A program made the translations under genes and the position numbers. Below the pieces are notes generated by a model that saw only the letters and a list, made by a program, of their open reading frames with translations, ran no database searches and was not told the DNA's origin. A DNA stretch of 64,000 bases, taken from NCBI GenBank assembly GCA_002205965.3, contig NADL03000523.1, positions 1,364,001-1,428,000 on the forward strand, written 5' to 3'. Of this stretch, positions 1 through 10,548 are shown piece after piece. Positions within the stretch are counted from its first letter, which is position 1. Each line of letters begins with the position of its first letter. Source of the stretch: Kappaphycus alvarezii (taxonomy: Eukaryota > Rhodophyta > Florideophyceae > Gigartinales > Solieriaceae).

Positions 1-223
1 CAGTTCGCGGTATGAAGATCAGATACAGTGAATTTTTTTGACGGGTATTGAGCTTGCACTCATAGTGTTTTGAGCTGGCCTCGTTCCGTTTGTACATTTT
101 GTCCCTCATTTTAACGGTAACAGAGTATCATCGGTATTATTACGGGCAAAATTCCAAATAATGAATGCTCGGAAACATGGCGGCAGGTAACAGAAATATT
201 TTTGTGACTGTGTTAGCTGATTT

Positions 224-745
224 TCAACTGAGCAAGATATGTGCCCACTTGTCTTCAGGAGTTCGGCAAATTGTCATTGCTGAAGAAGGATCCTTAGAAT
301 CAACGACTACTGCTAGGTGACCATCAATTCCAAGTAACGTGCAGTACGTGGTGGGAATTAGTCGACCTTCACCGAAAAAATTGCCAGCTGCTATGAATTC
401 CGTAGAAGCGCTGCTCTTGACTGCATTTTTGGAGAAGTGAGATGACCATATGATAAGATGATAGACTGCGTTGCGGGCCAGTGACCCGAACAGCAATCCC
501 ACTGAAAATCCAAGCTGCCCATTTTCATTTGGTCTAACAGCATCAGCAAAAAACACAACAGATAATTCGAATGTCCCTTTCATTTCTGGACGGAGAAACT
601 TTGATGTGGACCCCCAAACTTTTCACCTCACGGACTGCTTTGTGCTGTTTGACGAGGTCATAAACAGTCGGAGTAGAACACTGCTGAAGGTGACCAACTT
701 GCTAGCAATGTTACCTGACGTGCAAATTTGATTTTTCCAACGGTT
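224..745 (-). pseudogene. copia-0 RNase H region, decayed
   Basis: Minus-strand remnant of a Ty1/copia polyprotein covering the end of RT and the RNase H domain, which would degrade the RNA of the RNA-DNA hybrid during reverse transcription. The 224-583 frame reads FFADAVRPNENGQLG, then WSSHFSKNAVKSSASTEFIAAG and VVVDSKDPSSAMTICRTPED, which are the D, E and D blocks of copia RNase H of the GalEa-like type. The part upstream (584-745) carries a recognisable PTVYDLVKQHK linker block but contains stops. The fragment ends where copia-1 begins (LTR at 748). The rest of this older element may lie beyond 11420, but I could not confirm coding there. Family assignment is firm; non-functionality is clear. 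Confidence 0.75.
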
Positions 746-800
746 ATTGTAAGAACATAGTTTACTGAGAAGAACGTTCCCCCGGATCGGGGGAGTCTTT

Positions 801-2353
801 TGTTGTCATTAGTTGTCATTAGTTCTGTAGGAGAGCGGTCCTCTCTACAAACTTCGGTCTTCTCCTTCTCTGCGAGTATTCAAAAAGAGCCCTTCCCATC
901 AATTTTCTTTTACGAACAAAACTGTGAAACGAATTTTCCCCATAAATCAAAATTCTGTGTGCAACTCCATTTCCATTTTTTTGATCATTTTGGTCATTTT
1001 TCAAAAAAAAGAAATATTTCCGCTCTTGATCTGCTTCGTCCTCCAAAATTCAGTTCCGATATTTTACCAAGCAAATTTTAAGTTATTGCCCTGATTGCAT
1101 GCAAGTTCGAAGCCGTGCAATTGCTTCACATTTTTTATTTCGTGCAAGGCAGTGAAACTGTCGATGACGTCGCCCTATTTTAAAGTTCGAAATTGATGTC
1201 TTTGAGGGAATCTCCCCGCCATGAACTACTCTATCGTCTCACTCCTTTTCTCGTTCAACATGACCATCCTCCGCCCATCCCTCACCATCTCCACGTCATC
1301 CCGAGGCCGCCGCGCCCTCAATGCTCTGGCCTTGATGGCCAAAGGACAAACCAGCTATGATGATTATTGCAGAAGAATGAACCCAGAACGCGTTTGAGAA
1401 TGGGTCCGCCGGCAGTGCTTCAAGGAGGCAGAAGAGGCAGAGTAGGAGATAGAGGAAGAAGAGGCAGAAAAAGGGGCACAAGAGAAGGATCCTGACGCTG
1501 AGGTGGAGGGATCTGAAAGTGAAGAGGACTGGGTAAACCCGTGGAAGCCACTAGTGTAAAAAGGTGGGGGGGCTGTTTTTAGATAACAAAGGGTAGACTT
1601 AGCGAGTAATTTTTATGTATGAATCTTCTGAAAAGGATGAAGTGGAGGATGAAGAGGAGGACGAGGAGAATGTGTAGGAGGGAAACGTGGAAAGTGTTGA
1701 AATGGTGGGGCGGGGCTGGACAGCAAGGATCAGGTGGTCCCGACGCTGGAACCGGATGGGGGCATCTTCAGTGATTTAGATATCGCCGAGGAGGAGTAGA
1801 AAATTGTAAGCCGTTAGCGTATATTTTTGGGGACTTCTTGGGTGGTATTTCTTGGGTGTAATGGATATTTTGTAGATATAGTTTGGCTCTGATCTCGAGG
1901 ACTAAAATTGTAAGTAAAAAATCTAAATATTTATCCGGAAAGTATCTGGTTTTAGTTCTTTTCGTCAACACGATTCCATTCGATGCATTTTGTGGTACTT
2001 GGTATATTTGTTTGAGACATTAGATATAGCCAAAAAGTCAACATATATTGAGTAAACTGATTCCTCTTGCAGAGCTAAAGCAAGTTGGCAAACAACTTCA
2101 AGTCAAGTTCGGAGAAGCAGGAACTTCAGAGTCAAATCCAGACCCAAGAATCATTTTTCTTACACTAATCACAGAGCATAAGTGGTAGGCCCTGCTCTTA
2201 CTATACTTCCTTGTAGCCCTATCAACTTTAGTGCTTATCCAATCCTTTTTATTCTTTTACCTACACCATGGTACCAGTTTTGCCGCTTGCAACAATTCCT
2301 TCTTTGGGTAATTGGTTCTAAGTATCTCTTCTCCGGACGATTTACCTCTATCA
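801..2353 (+). mobile_element. Acidic-ORF element, copy D (decayed)
   Basis: Oldest-looking copy of the TG...CA element family. It lies in plus orientation for its ORF, opposite to copies A-C. Its right end (about 2265-2353) matches the reverse complement of the left ends of A, B and C: blocks TTTTGCCGCTTGCAACA, then GTATCTCTTCTCC and TTTACCTCTATCA, ending in CA at 2353. The left end is placed at the TG at 801 because copia-1 LTR sequence stops there. Length (about 1553 bp) fits A (1542) and B (1580). No clean 5-bp duplication is visible (TCTTT before, CCCTG after), consistent with age. Confidence 0.6.
1260..1905 (+). pseudogene. Acidic-protein ORF of copy D, broken
   Basis: Reading from the ATG at 1260 gives MTILRPSLTISTSSRGRRAL, then NALALMAKG, DDYCRRMNPERV, a stop, EWVRRQCFKEAEEAE, another stop, and a glutamate-rich stretch ending WVNPWKPLV. 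A shifted frame further on gives LEPDGGIFSDLDIAEEE, matching LEPDGDIFSSLDISQEG in copy B. The same N-terminal, acidic and C-terminal blocks occur in A, B and C. At least four disabling changes are present. A TATTTTAAA-like box lies about 80 bp upstream (near 1178), in the position of the TATTTAAA of the other copies. Function unknown. Confidence 0.65.
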
Positions 2354-2475
2354 CCCTGGCCTGGTTGCGTTTCTCCCGACTATGTACCCCCACACTGTAA
2401 CTGGAAGACACCTTACAGTAATTTTCCTGTAGTGGTTAACCGGTCAAATGTAAAACTACAATCTAATATCTTACA

Positions 2476-2879
2476 TTCACCCTCTCTTGAATGAATAGCC
2501 CCCCCCTTGATTTATATTGATTATCACATGCTGCAGTCGTAAGGAAAATCCCAGCATCATCACATGCAGCGGTTGTAAAAATCACAGTGCGTAGTCACAT
2601 TAAAGAAAGGGTCATTATGCGGCGTTCGTTTCATAAAATGTAAATATAAAATAAGCAATGCAGCGGTCGTTTTATAAAAAAATATGGGGAAATCAGAGTA
2701 GGGATTATCTATATAAAATGCAAGTGCTTTTGATTTAGGGATGGAACTGTGTTTGGTAAGTAGCAAAGCGTCAAAGTAAATATCGCGTCGGTGTTCCTGT
2801 CAACAATTAAATGACCTTTGCTCACTCAGCCCGGTCGTAGTGGGGAAATCGTGTGTCACAAACTAGCACCGCAGCTTCG
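2476..2879. other. copia-1 3' untranslated stretch
   Basis: Between the copia-1 LTR (ends 2475) and the last recognisable RNase H sequence I see no credible ORF. Three short blocks containing GCAGYSGT and TAAA, around 2530, 2570 and 2660, look like a degenerate repeat of roughly 45-90 bp, but the match is weak. Confidence 0.3.
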
Positions 2880-3730
2880 GGCTCGACTGAGTACTGTATC
2901 CTTCGGGCTAGGTGGAAGGGATAGGTGCATACTCTGGACTCTGCCGGTGAACCTCCGTGCTACCTCGGAGTCAGTTGCCAACTTATGGATCATTATATTA
3001 TGCTTCAGCTTTTTGTTCCATTGACCCATGAAACTCGGGCATATAGCCTTTCCGTTCGACACTTGGCATGTACTTACTTCCGAATCTTTTTTAATTGTCC
3101 CAGCCGCTTTTGAATCATGCACTGGGACTTGCGTAATTGTAATGCGCTGTAGATTTCGGTAGGTGTTTGTTTGGAGATTAAAGAAAGTTTTTTGTGGAGC
3201 GTAGCAAAGATTTTTCCAAAGTACGGCCTCAAATTTTTCGTTCGGGTTTCCTTTTGTCATGGCATAGGCTAGATTCTCATTGCTCGGGATGAGGCAACCT
3301 CTTGTGCTTGTTCCATCTGTGATATAATCACGACAGCGATACATTGCAGTACTTCTGGTAAGCTTAGGGTAGTTTCCTCATCAAATTTAACCACAAGGTT
3401 TGGTCTTCAATGTATGAGACAACAGTAACTTTCTTCTTCACCGGCTCAAATAAGATCATCCGCATGTTTCTTATCGATCGGATCGAGAGATCTATTACCG
3501 GGAATTCTGATTCTTCTGTAGAATGGGCCCTGCAAGATGCGCGGGATCTGTGCCAGTGAACAATGTTGAGTCGATTATCCTTATCGGAGAGCGCAATTAT
3601 GTAACCAACTTGAATGTGCTTCAACGCCGGGTCCTGTCATGATCCGTCTGAGTAAACGCGAACGTAAATCGAGTCATAGTCAAACATGACGTACTCTACG
3701 TGGCTGATAAGTCCACTGTGACCATTTTGA
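2880..3730 (-). pseudogene. copia-1 RNase H domain, broken
   Basis: On the minus strand 3624-3364 reads HIQVGYIIALSDKDNRLNIV, then HSTEESEFPVIDLSIR, the D and E regions of copia RNase H (compare SQLGFIMVLMDASG and SVLAAELLAMVYG in copia-4). The same strand continues with ENLAYAMTKGNPNEKF, equivalent to the NPADGFTKERAN block near the end of copia polyproteins. Stops and frameshifts separate the pieces. Upstream it is separated from RT by a 102-bp LINE tail at 3731-3832. Sequence left of about 3150 is open in one frame but not recognisable. Confidence 0.65.
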
Positions 3731-3832
3731 GGGGAAAACGTTTGGGTGTTTTACTGTTGGAAGATATTTCCGACCTATCCCATGGTTTTCCAGACAACCG
3801 CAATCGACTCAAAAAGGGTATACCTACAGCGT
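3731..3832 (-). repeat. 5'-truncated LINE 3' tail
   Basis: This 102-bp block is the near-perfect reverse complement of 34836-34941, the 3' end of the LINE copy L1-B. Shared parts include CGCTGTAGGTATACC, AACCATGGGATAGGTCGG and TCTTCCAACAGTAAAACACC. It interrupts copia-1 between RT and RNase H. A short, 3'-anchored copy is what target-primed reverse transcription leaves when it aborts. Confidence 0.7.
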
Positions 3833-5092
3833 AAGTTTTTGAGTGCAGAGGAAGAGCTAAGGAGCTGCTGCATGGTTTTTATGGATCCCTGCAAAGCAAA
3901 ACTTGCCCGAAAGGCGAAGAAAGGAGATGTTTTCGCCATAACCTATGCAATTTTTCCAGATGTGCGACTGTGGAGGGCGAGCTCGGTTTCTATTAATGGA
4001 CGAGATGTGTTTTCGTCCGAAACGGTAAAGTCGGATTGCTCAAAAGAGTTGGGGTAATCGTTCTGAGCAGTGGAAAGGCAGCCCTCATTGAGTTCAATTG
4101 TGTACTCCTTTGAAGTCTGTAGGCAGCAGATCCTTGTCGCGACAGCCTAATCTTTCTATGGCCTTTTCTTCTGATGCCAACATAGACTGTCGGATAACGA
4201 CGAGTGTATCATCTATGCAGAAAAGTGTTGCCGCGTTTTGTTTCGGGCTGAACAACATCGAGGGGCCATATATGGATTAGAGAGGGTCCTTGATGTTTTC
4301 CGCAAGCCCAGGAACAAATATCTTATGTCAATACTTTCCAGCATCTGCATCTACATATATTTGCGTATTGGCTTTCAATACAGTACCCTATGATTCCGGT
4401 AAATTTGTGAAATATTCCGGAGGGGGACGGTAGAACACTAAGCGATGCATCGGTTTGCTCTGCAAGCAAGCCTTTGTGACATCTCGAGTGAAAACGTGAA
4501 TCACTGCAGAAGACGAAATCGAGGTCGGAATGATCAAGTGGAGAATTCGCATAGTGCTTAGGGCAACTGTTGGTTGGTTTCCATTAACTTGATGTCTAAA
4601 TTTGTTACGTGCAGAGTTAGTAACTAGCATCGCGCGGTAGCGTATTGAGTCTTTGTTTGAATGGGGACGTTTGACTGTCAAAAACAATTTTAGAGGCTGC
4701 GTTTCATATTGCTTTGGGACTTCTTTTTACTAAATGGAATGACAGCTTTTTGTTATGAAAAAATTGATCTCTTCAATCTTTGCATCTTGGAATTTTGGAG
4801 ATTCATCTGCAGCTGGTTCCTCTTGTCTGTAGATTTTTTGAACTTCTGTCATGTGGGTGGCATTCGGATCGACAGTTCCGAGCAGATTGGGAATGATAAT
4901 GGGGGTCACGGATGTATGGAATGAAATCAAACGTGTGCTCCGAATTTCTGGAACGGAAGTAGCCATAAAGATAGTGTTCACCAAGCGGGTCACTGGGACC
5001 CGGCCTGTGGGGTTTGAAGATATACCTTCTGTTTCGGCATCAGTTATCTTAGTTGCTTTTGTAGGTCGTTCAAGTAATTCCTGAGGGTTCAT
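3833..5092 (-). pseudogene. copia-1 reverse transcriptase, broken
   Basis: Minus-strand copia RT in several frames. The 4687-4388 frame reads FTRDVTKACLQSKPMHRLVF, the motif with the first catalytic aspartate (compare FTRDVSQAYVQSATPVNRHI in copia-4). About 4240-4100 reads TLFCIDDTLVVIRQSMLASE, where CIDD stands in place of YVDD. Near 3860 SSSSALKNL ends the domain. The upstream frame 5092-4730 (NPQELLERPTKATKITDAET) fits the acidic linker before copia RT. Stops and frame changes abolish function. Confidence 0.7.
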
Positions 5093-5139
5093 GATTTCAG
5101 GAGGTAAAGAGTACTGTTAAGCTGCCCTACCAGACCGAC

Positions 5140-5545
5140 CCATTGCATGTGACGTCGCCGTCACGTCTCCGTTCAAGCAGACCTCCATCACCAAAGCGAC
5201 GCAAGTCGCCGTGGGGCTGCTGCCCTCATGCACCATCGCAAGATCCAGGACCTACAGCACAAGCTGTCAAGGCGCCTGGTCCCCCCCTCTCTGCCCTCCC
5301 GGGACCCAGGTTTCCGATTCCAACCTCTGGTCTTCGACTCCCTCGGTGCCCCTTCTCCGGATACCGCATTATTTATCGAAGAGTTTGTGCCACGTGTAGC
5401 CACGAAATGCCACACCTCGGACGCTACGATTCGCACACGCATATTACAGCGTATCAGTTGCACTTTGTGGTCGTCGGTGGCTATGGCCATCATATCGTGG
5501 GCCCAACTGCACGTGACCGATGTGGTCCATCCAGTTAGCTCGTAA
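5140..5545 (+). pseudogene. LINE C-terminal (RLE family 3) fragment
   Basis: Plus-strand fragment opposite to the surrounding copia-1. At 5146 it reads CDVAVTSPFKQTSITKATQ, and from about 5313 PLVFDSLGAPSPDTALFIEE. These match the end of the PD-(D/E)XK restriction-like endonuclease domain of LINE proteins (DVTVTSP block with a catalytic Asp) and the following SLGG-type C-terminal helix bundle. A frame change lies between the blocks. The 53.4-54.2 kb fragment (HDVTVTSTFQEGYI) is the closest relative in the window. It sits between the integrase and RT of copia-1, so it inserted there or arose by rearrangement. Confidence 0.6.
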
Positions 5546-6249
5546 CTGAATAGTCGGTCAGTCGGTGTACACTCAAGATAAGTAAAAAGAGTAAAAGATT
5601 CTTCTTCTTTCTTCCGAAGTACGGTATGATACGATGCTCGTGAGTAGGGTACAGCTTGTCTTTGATTAAAACATCAATTGTGAGGCTGTCAATTCTTCCA
5701 AGGATTCCAATGCGCCAGCCTTGTTGCTTACGAAAAAAATTAATTAATCTTGTCATTGACGTTAAATGTACTTGAGGTGGGGTTCGCTTTGACGGACGAA
5801 GAGCACGGCGGATAACGTCTGTAGCGCGAACATGTTCTTTATTCTCTCGAGCTAATTACATAAAAGCAACCCTTCTGTTAATTATTTTCACAAAAGCAGT
5901 TGAGACGACAAGACTGGATGAGAGAGTTCTATCTTCAGCAGTCTCCCAACCAGTCTATAAGCACTTCTCTTCTACTTTCATGATCGGCAATTTGGTCTTC
6001 AATGAGTTCTACATGATGATCCTACGACATATATCCACCACGGAGGTCCGCAGCTTCACAAAGTTCTTTTGCGACTGCGGAAGTCCTGATCACAGTTGAT
6101 CCGCAGCATCAAAAATTACTTGCAGTGACTGCGGAAGTCCCAATCACGGTGCACCGATGACATATAAGTAGTTCCAATTTCCAACGCACATATTGTCATA
6201 ATTCAAGTAAGCAAATGAGGGCACCACTCCGTCCTCTTCTGCGTTATGC
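5546..6249. other. No gene recognised (copia-1 linker between INT and RT)
   Basis: By position this should hold the integrase C-terminus of copia-1. I see no open frame above 75 codons and no motif. A degenerate direct repeat, GACTGCGGAAGTCC at 6073 and again at 6129, is present. Confidence 0.3.
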
Positions 6250-6963
6250 CTAGTGAGCAGCTACTCCGACAATTCTGTCCGGATTGGTAAGTTCACCGAT
6301 GATCCTAGGCATGAATCCGGAGTGTTGCAAGTGTGGCAGGACTTGATTGGTATGCTGACAGAAGATCCACCCAATTTCGATATCTGCAAGCAATTTTTCA
6401 AATTTGAAGCTAGTATCGTAGCTCGTATCGTAATTTAATTTATAGATGGCTCGGTGGAGATAAAGATGAGACCTTTCGGTCAGTCCCAAATACCGCGGTG
6501 TTTCTGTTGGGATTGGACACAGGTGAGAATGCACGTTTCGAAGCTCTTTGTTCATCAATGCATTACTCAAATTAGATCCACGATCAACCAAAGCGTAGAC
6601 AGGTGAATCAAAGTAAGCAATCCACTTGGAGAAGTATGCGTGAAATGCAGTTGGTGCGGAATTATTCGCGCGAGATTTTAGACGAATAGTGAGACCTGCA
6701 CTGTCAAGCATGAGAAGGATGTTAACTTTTTGTCGGTGAATGATGTGGGACATGGCGTTTAGGCTGACAACAACCTTAGGATGTGATTCGGCTGTTAGGG
6801 AGAGTTTTGGGACTCGGGGCAGCTTAGGATAAGCATCAAAATCACAAAAGTCATGTCTTACCACCTCGTCAACAAGCGCCTTGGGAACTTTTCGTCCAGA
6901 ATTGTATTGCCGACTTATTTTCAGTAGTGATGTCTTCTCTGGATGTTTCAAAGATTGATGCAA
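6250..6963 (-). CDS. copia-1 integrase, partial
   Basis: A 237-codon minus-strand frame, the longest remaining in copia-1. Integrase inserts the cDNA into the genome. The start carries a degenerate HHCC zinc-binding region (HQSLKHP, about residue 2, then VVRHDFCDF near residue 36). Later comes ALVDRGSNLSNALM (second Asp region, residue about 125) and LGLTERSHLYLHRAIYK (Glu region, residue about 160). The first catalytic Asp is not obvious. The frame ends IVGVAAH, with loose similarity to copia linker sequence. It has no usable context (upstream PR is out of frame), so it is a remnant rather than a gene. Confidence 0.55.
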   Translation of the reverse strand: MHQSLKHPEKTSLLKISRQYNSGRKVPKALVDEVVRHDFCDFDAYPKLPRVPKLSLTAESHPKVVVSLNAMSHIIHRQKVNILLMLDSAGLTIRLKSRANNSAPTAFHAYFSKWIAYFDSPVYALVDRGSNLSNALMNKELRNVHSHLCPIPTETPRYLGLTERSHLYLHRAIYKLNYDTSYDTSFKFEKLLADIEIGWIFCQHTNQVLPHLQHSGFMPRIIGELTNPDRIVGVAAH

Positions 6964-7266
6964 TCACAGTATGTTTCCAGGGAGAAGATTTGATTCCAAT
7001 TCAGGGCGTTTCCAAGTTTCCTTGGTGTTGCTTCCCATACATTCACTCGGGTTCGAAACTGTGTGATTTGATGAGGTACTAGATGGGAATTGAAAACTTG
7101 ATCAATTAGTTGCTGCCAGTCGATTTTTTTTGTTATAAGCGGGATTGTAAGACGCAGATCTTAACCAAAGGTAAGACGTTACCATGAATGGCAGAGTTAC
7201 ATTCCACTTTGTGATCTTGATGTGACTGTAATTTACTTCTCGAAGGCAAATATCGGAGCTAAAACG
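6964..7266. other. copia-1 spacer between protease and integrase, nothing recognised
   Basis: No open frame of note. By position it covers the end of protease and the start of the integrase zinc domain, too decayed to read. Confidence 0.3.
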
Positions 7267-7641
7267 TCACTGGTCTTGCAGTCCGGTAAGGTACGGAACT
7301 GGTGCCGGAGGTAGTACGAATACGGCTAAATGGAACTTGTGAGCATTATCTTTGTAGTCTCGAACCGTGCAAACGTGGCACGCTACATGTACTGCCCTGA
7401 TTGTATGTCCTGCGAAACGTAATGGGGAAATATGGTCAGAAATAGGAACGAAACGAGTCGGAGTCCACCCTGATCGTGCTAACCACTCGGAACTGCAGAC
7501 ACTCTTGGGAGCACCATTATATATAAGGAAATAGTAATCAACATTGCAAACGTTAAACGTAAAAAGCTCTGTTAGGGAATCTCGGAGCTCCATAAGGGAA
7601 ATGAGAATGTAGTTAACGTCGTTAGGGCGCTTTCTTGTCAA
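7267..7641 (-). pseudogene. copia-1 aspartic protease, catalytic Asp altered
   Basis: The 124-codon frame contains LIYNGAPKSVCSSEWLARSG at about residue 40. Active copia proteases read D-T/S-G-A at this place (compare VMVDTGAARGST in copia-4), so the catalytic Asp-Thr pair has become Tyr-Asn. Downstream RFAGHTIRAVHVACHV and VFVLPPAPVPYLTGLQD match the flap and the second half of the fold. It precedes the integrase fragment on the same strand. The enzyme would cleave the Gag-Pol polyprotein but cannot be active here. Confidence 0.65.
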
Positions 7642-9006
7642 TAATTTCTAAGAGATTCACGATACAACTGTCAAAATCTTCTTCATCGCCTCTCAAGTGA
7701 TCACTCGATTTATCTTGAACATGTTAGCTGTCGACCAAATCTAGAACTTCTTCCTTTTCATTGTTATTTTCTTCTTTGTCATGTTCCGTGAGGAACGTAG
7801 CCCCTTTTCCAATTAAGGCGGGATTAGACAATCGCTTCATGTGAAGTACGCATTAGCCGCGTGGATGTAACCGACCACATCTTCCATGCTTTAAAATAAC
7901 CCAAAAATTTCCCCCTGTGAAGTTCGAGATCAGGGCACTGGCAAGGAAAATATCCTGGCTTACCACACCCGTAACATAGCTTCTTGTGTCCCATTCGAAG
8001 AGTGCGTGGGGGTCTCGAGTGTCAGTACGCGCTAGAATTATGATGGTTCGAGTACCTGAAAGGGCGGTGATGTCGAGGTGAGGGGGAGTTCTTGCAAAGA
8101 AAGCTATAAGAGCAGATTGTTTGGGGTTTGCGCGAAATGGTCCTTCATCACTTGTGATAAATGATGACGAACTGGGCGACTTATCCACAGGAGTTTTGAC
8201 ACAGATACCCTCTGTAACAGCTGCGAAGGTGACTTGATTTGCGAAGGATAATGGATCTGTATAAATCAACGTGTGCCGGAATAGTATTTGGCACCAGGGG
8301 ATAGTCCGAAAAACATCTTTCAGTCTTGAAAAAATGAGTTACGGAGCTTGCCCGTGCATAGGAAGATCATATTGGTGGTCACGAAGGTGTTCTATGAAGC
8401 GACAAGTTGCGGATCCCTCAGTGTCAAATTTCAAACGGAAATCTAGATACGTTACGCAATTCTTCTTATTCACTTTGCTATCTTGAACGGACACATCGTG
8501 AAGAACTACATCCTTGGTATCTCTCACGCGAGATTCCAATGTTGAATTGCGGATGGGAATGCGAGAAGCTGCTTCTCTAGCCTTTCTAGTTGTTATTTAG
8601 AACAATCCGGAAGGACTTCGTTGTTTGGCGACGTGAAGTGCTCCATCTGGCTCAGAATATTGAATAGCTTTTACAAGAAAGATTCATCTTCTGCTCCGGA
8701 TAGACGGACACTTTCCAGGAAGATACTCACCACAAATGAAATGCTTTTCTAAGGATCTTGCACTGACTGGTTGGCAAACTTCAACTCATAATTCTTGACA
8801 GTACTGCCTGATACGTTGGATCTCCTCCAACGACACGCAGCGTTGATGGTCACTTCGAACGCAGCCTGCTTGTCAACCGGTCTACCAGCTACTTTCTAAG
8901 TGGTAGACACGCTCAAGCACTTGCATTATAGGTCCTGCCAATGGCTTGATTACAAATACAGAGGACTCCCAACCTTTCCATTACTCGAAAACACCCCTTT
9001 ACCCCC
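7642..9006 (-). pseudogene. copia-1 gag region, decayed
   Basis: Upstream of protease the minus strand reads GKGATFLTEHDKEENNNEKE, an acidic stretch like the one just before protease in copia-4. At 8539-8339 it reads LDFRLKFDTEGSATCRFIEH, a plausible gag piece. Stops separate all blocks and no zinc knuckle is visible. The 7853-8269 minus frame (138 codons) is open but unrecognised and runs into the LINE-tail motif at 7863-7912. Assignment rests mainly on position. Confidence 0.4.
7863..7912 (+). repeat. LINE 3'-tail motif
   Basis: Contains TTAAAATAACCCAAAAATTT followed by CCCC, preceded by CCGACCACATCTTCCATG. The same block appears at 31250-31290 and, reversed, at 41318-41375 and 41509-41562. 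Confidence 0.55.
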
Positions 9007-9449
9007 TGATAGGGGTAAATCGTCGGGAGAAGAGATATTCAGAATCAACCACCCCAAGAAGGAGGTGTTGCAAGCGACAAAAGTGCTACCGTGGTATAGT
9101 TGAACGAACGAAAAGGAGTGTATAGGGACGACAGTTGAATGGGCTACAAGCAAGTATGGAAGGGGCAGGGTCTACCACCTATGCTTAGTGACTAGGGTAA
9201 AATAAATGCTTCTTGGGTCTGAAGTTGACTCTCAACTTCCTAACTATTTGGGACTGAGCTTGAAGCTGTCTGCCCACTTGCTTGACCTCTCAAGGAGGAA
9301 GCACTTTACTCAGCTTATATAGACTTTTGGCTAACCCTAAAGTCCGAACAAAACTACAGAAGGTACCAGGAAATGCATACAAACAATTTGTGTGGATGAT
9401 ATACTCTAAACAAAAGATACTTAAGAAACTAACAATCAATGAGGTCCTC

Positions 9450-10088
9450 TTATTTCCCATTCTCTAAATCAGATCCAAACAACTCCTCTAAAATATCCAT
9501 GCTGTCCAAGCAGTCCCCACAAATATCTGCGAATGGCTCACAGCTCTCTATTCCCTCCTGGGAGATATCTAAACTACTAAAGATATCTCCATCCGGTTCC
9601 AGCGTCGGCACCACTTGATCCATACTCTCCAGTCCAGGCCCCACCAGTACAACACTTTCCATGCCCCCATTTCCCTCATCCAACTCGTCCTCGTCCTCGT
9701 CATCCTCCTCTTCCTCCTCTTCCTCCTCATCCTCATCCTCATCTTCATCCTCATCCTCATCCTCCTCTTCATCCTCATCCTCATCCTCCTCTTCATCCTC
9801 ATCCTCCCCGTCCTCCTCGTTATTAACCTCATAGACCAATCCAGGGGCTACCCACTCCTCAAAGGTCTCCCCAGCTCCCTCCTCGATGTCCCACTCCTGA
9901 CCCTCAGGTACCTCCTCGGCCTCATCCTCGACGAAGAGCTTGCGGACGAATTATATTATCTTCTTCTTAGTCTGCCGTCTCAGGTAGTCGTCTGCATCCG
10001 TCGGGCCATATACTGCGAGCGCAAGGCCGTTTAAGGGGCGAGAGGGGCGGTTTTTAGTGATGGGGGCGGAGGGGCGAAGGTTGCTCAT
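9450..10088 (-). pseudogene. Acidic-protein ORF of copy A, one nonsense codon
   Basis: Same frame as the intact ORF of copy B, with ATG at 10086-10088 and MSNLRPSAPITK at the start. One base change near 9948 turns the GAA of EFVRKLF into TAA, about 47 codons in. Beyond the stop the frame stays open to 9450 with the acidic run and the C-terminal LEPDGDIFSSLDISQEG and FGSDLENGK. The acidic run is shorter than in B. With a single stop the copy is freshly disabled, or makes a short N-terminal peptide. Confidence 0.7.
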
Positions 10089-10197
10089 TTTGGTTGTAAA
10101 TGATTGTAGACGGAGGATAGAGGGTGTTTTGGGTGTGTTGGGGAAGAGGAGTGATGAGTAAAATGATCAGGGACGTTTGAAACTTGGAATAAAATGG

Positions 10198-10205
10198 TTT
10201 AAATA
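10198..10205 (-). promoter_or_regulatory. TATTTAAA box upstream of copy A ORF
   Basis: On the minus strand TATTTAAA lies about 110 bp upstream of the ATG at 10088. The same box is present at the same place in B (34120-34127), and close variants occur in C (near 13276) and D (near 1178). Conservation across diverged copies suggests a core promoter. Confidence 0.45.
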
Positions 10206-10548
10206 GGCTCCCGGGGCAGGTTCTATCGATTAGGAATAGGTAAAATAAATCTGCAAGGGATTTTGTAGTAGTGCATTTGCGCCCTTTTTCTCAAAAAAAA
10301 CGAATTTGGAGGAGGAGGTAAGGAAAAAGGGAAAAAGAACTTGATTCGGGATCGATTCAGAGGGGTAGATACAGTATAAAAATATCTAGATAAAATGGAA
10401 GTAAATTTGGGGAGGACCGCGGTAATGATAAGCGAGGTTCAGGGAGGACGAGGAAGGACCGGAACTATAAGCAAATTTGGACAAGGAGAGGTAGTACAGT
10501 AAACTATAGGCCTGTAGATGACGGCGACAAAAAAATCTGCGCCTAACA

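Larger units (their letters stand above)
748..2475 (-). repeat. 3' LTR of copia-1, split by element D
   Basis: The two pieces 748-800 and 2354-2475 together align with the 167-bp LTR at 11254-11420. Shared blocks are TGTAAGAACA at the start, GGATCGGGGGAG, CTATGTACCCC and AATATCTTACA at the end. Element D fills the gap. The joined LTR would be about 175 bp and is clearly diverged from its partner, so copia-1 is old. Confidence 0.65.
9007..10548 (-). mobile_element. Acidic-ORF element, copy A
   Basis: 1542-bp element starting TGATAGGGGTAAATCG and ending CTGCGCCTAACA. It is flanked by CCCCC on both sides (9002-9006 and 10549-10553), a 5-bp target duplication. It is nearly identical to copy B (32897-34476); the visible differences are a shorter acidic-codon repeat and scattered single-base changes. 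The TG...CA ends and 5-bp duplication are typical of LTRs. The ends are also weakly inverted (TGATAGGGG against TGTTAGGCG), so a DNA transposon is possible. It carries only the acidic ORF (9450-10088) and has no RT, integrase or transposase. It lies inside the 5' part of copia-1. Confidence 0.75.

Noticed and set aside
3746..4057. 103-codon plus-strand frame
   Set aside because: Covers the reversed LINE tail and antisense of copia-1 RT.
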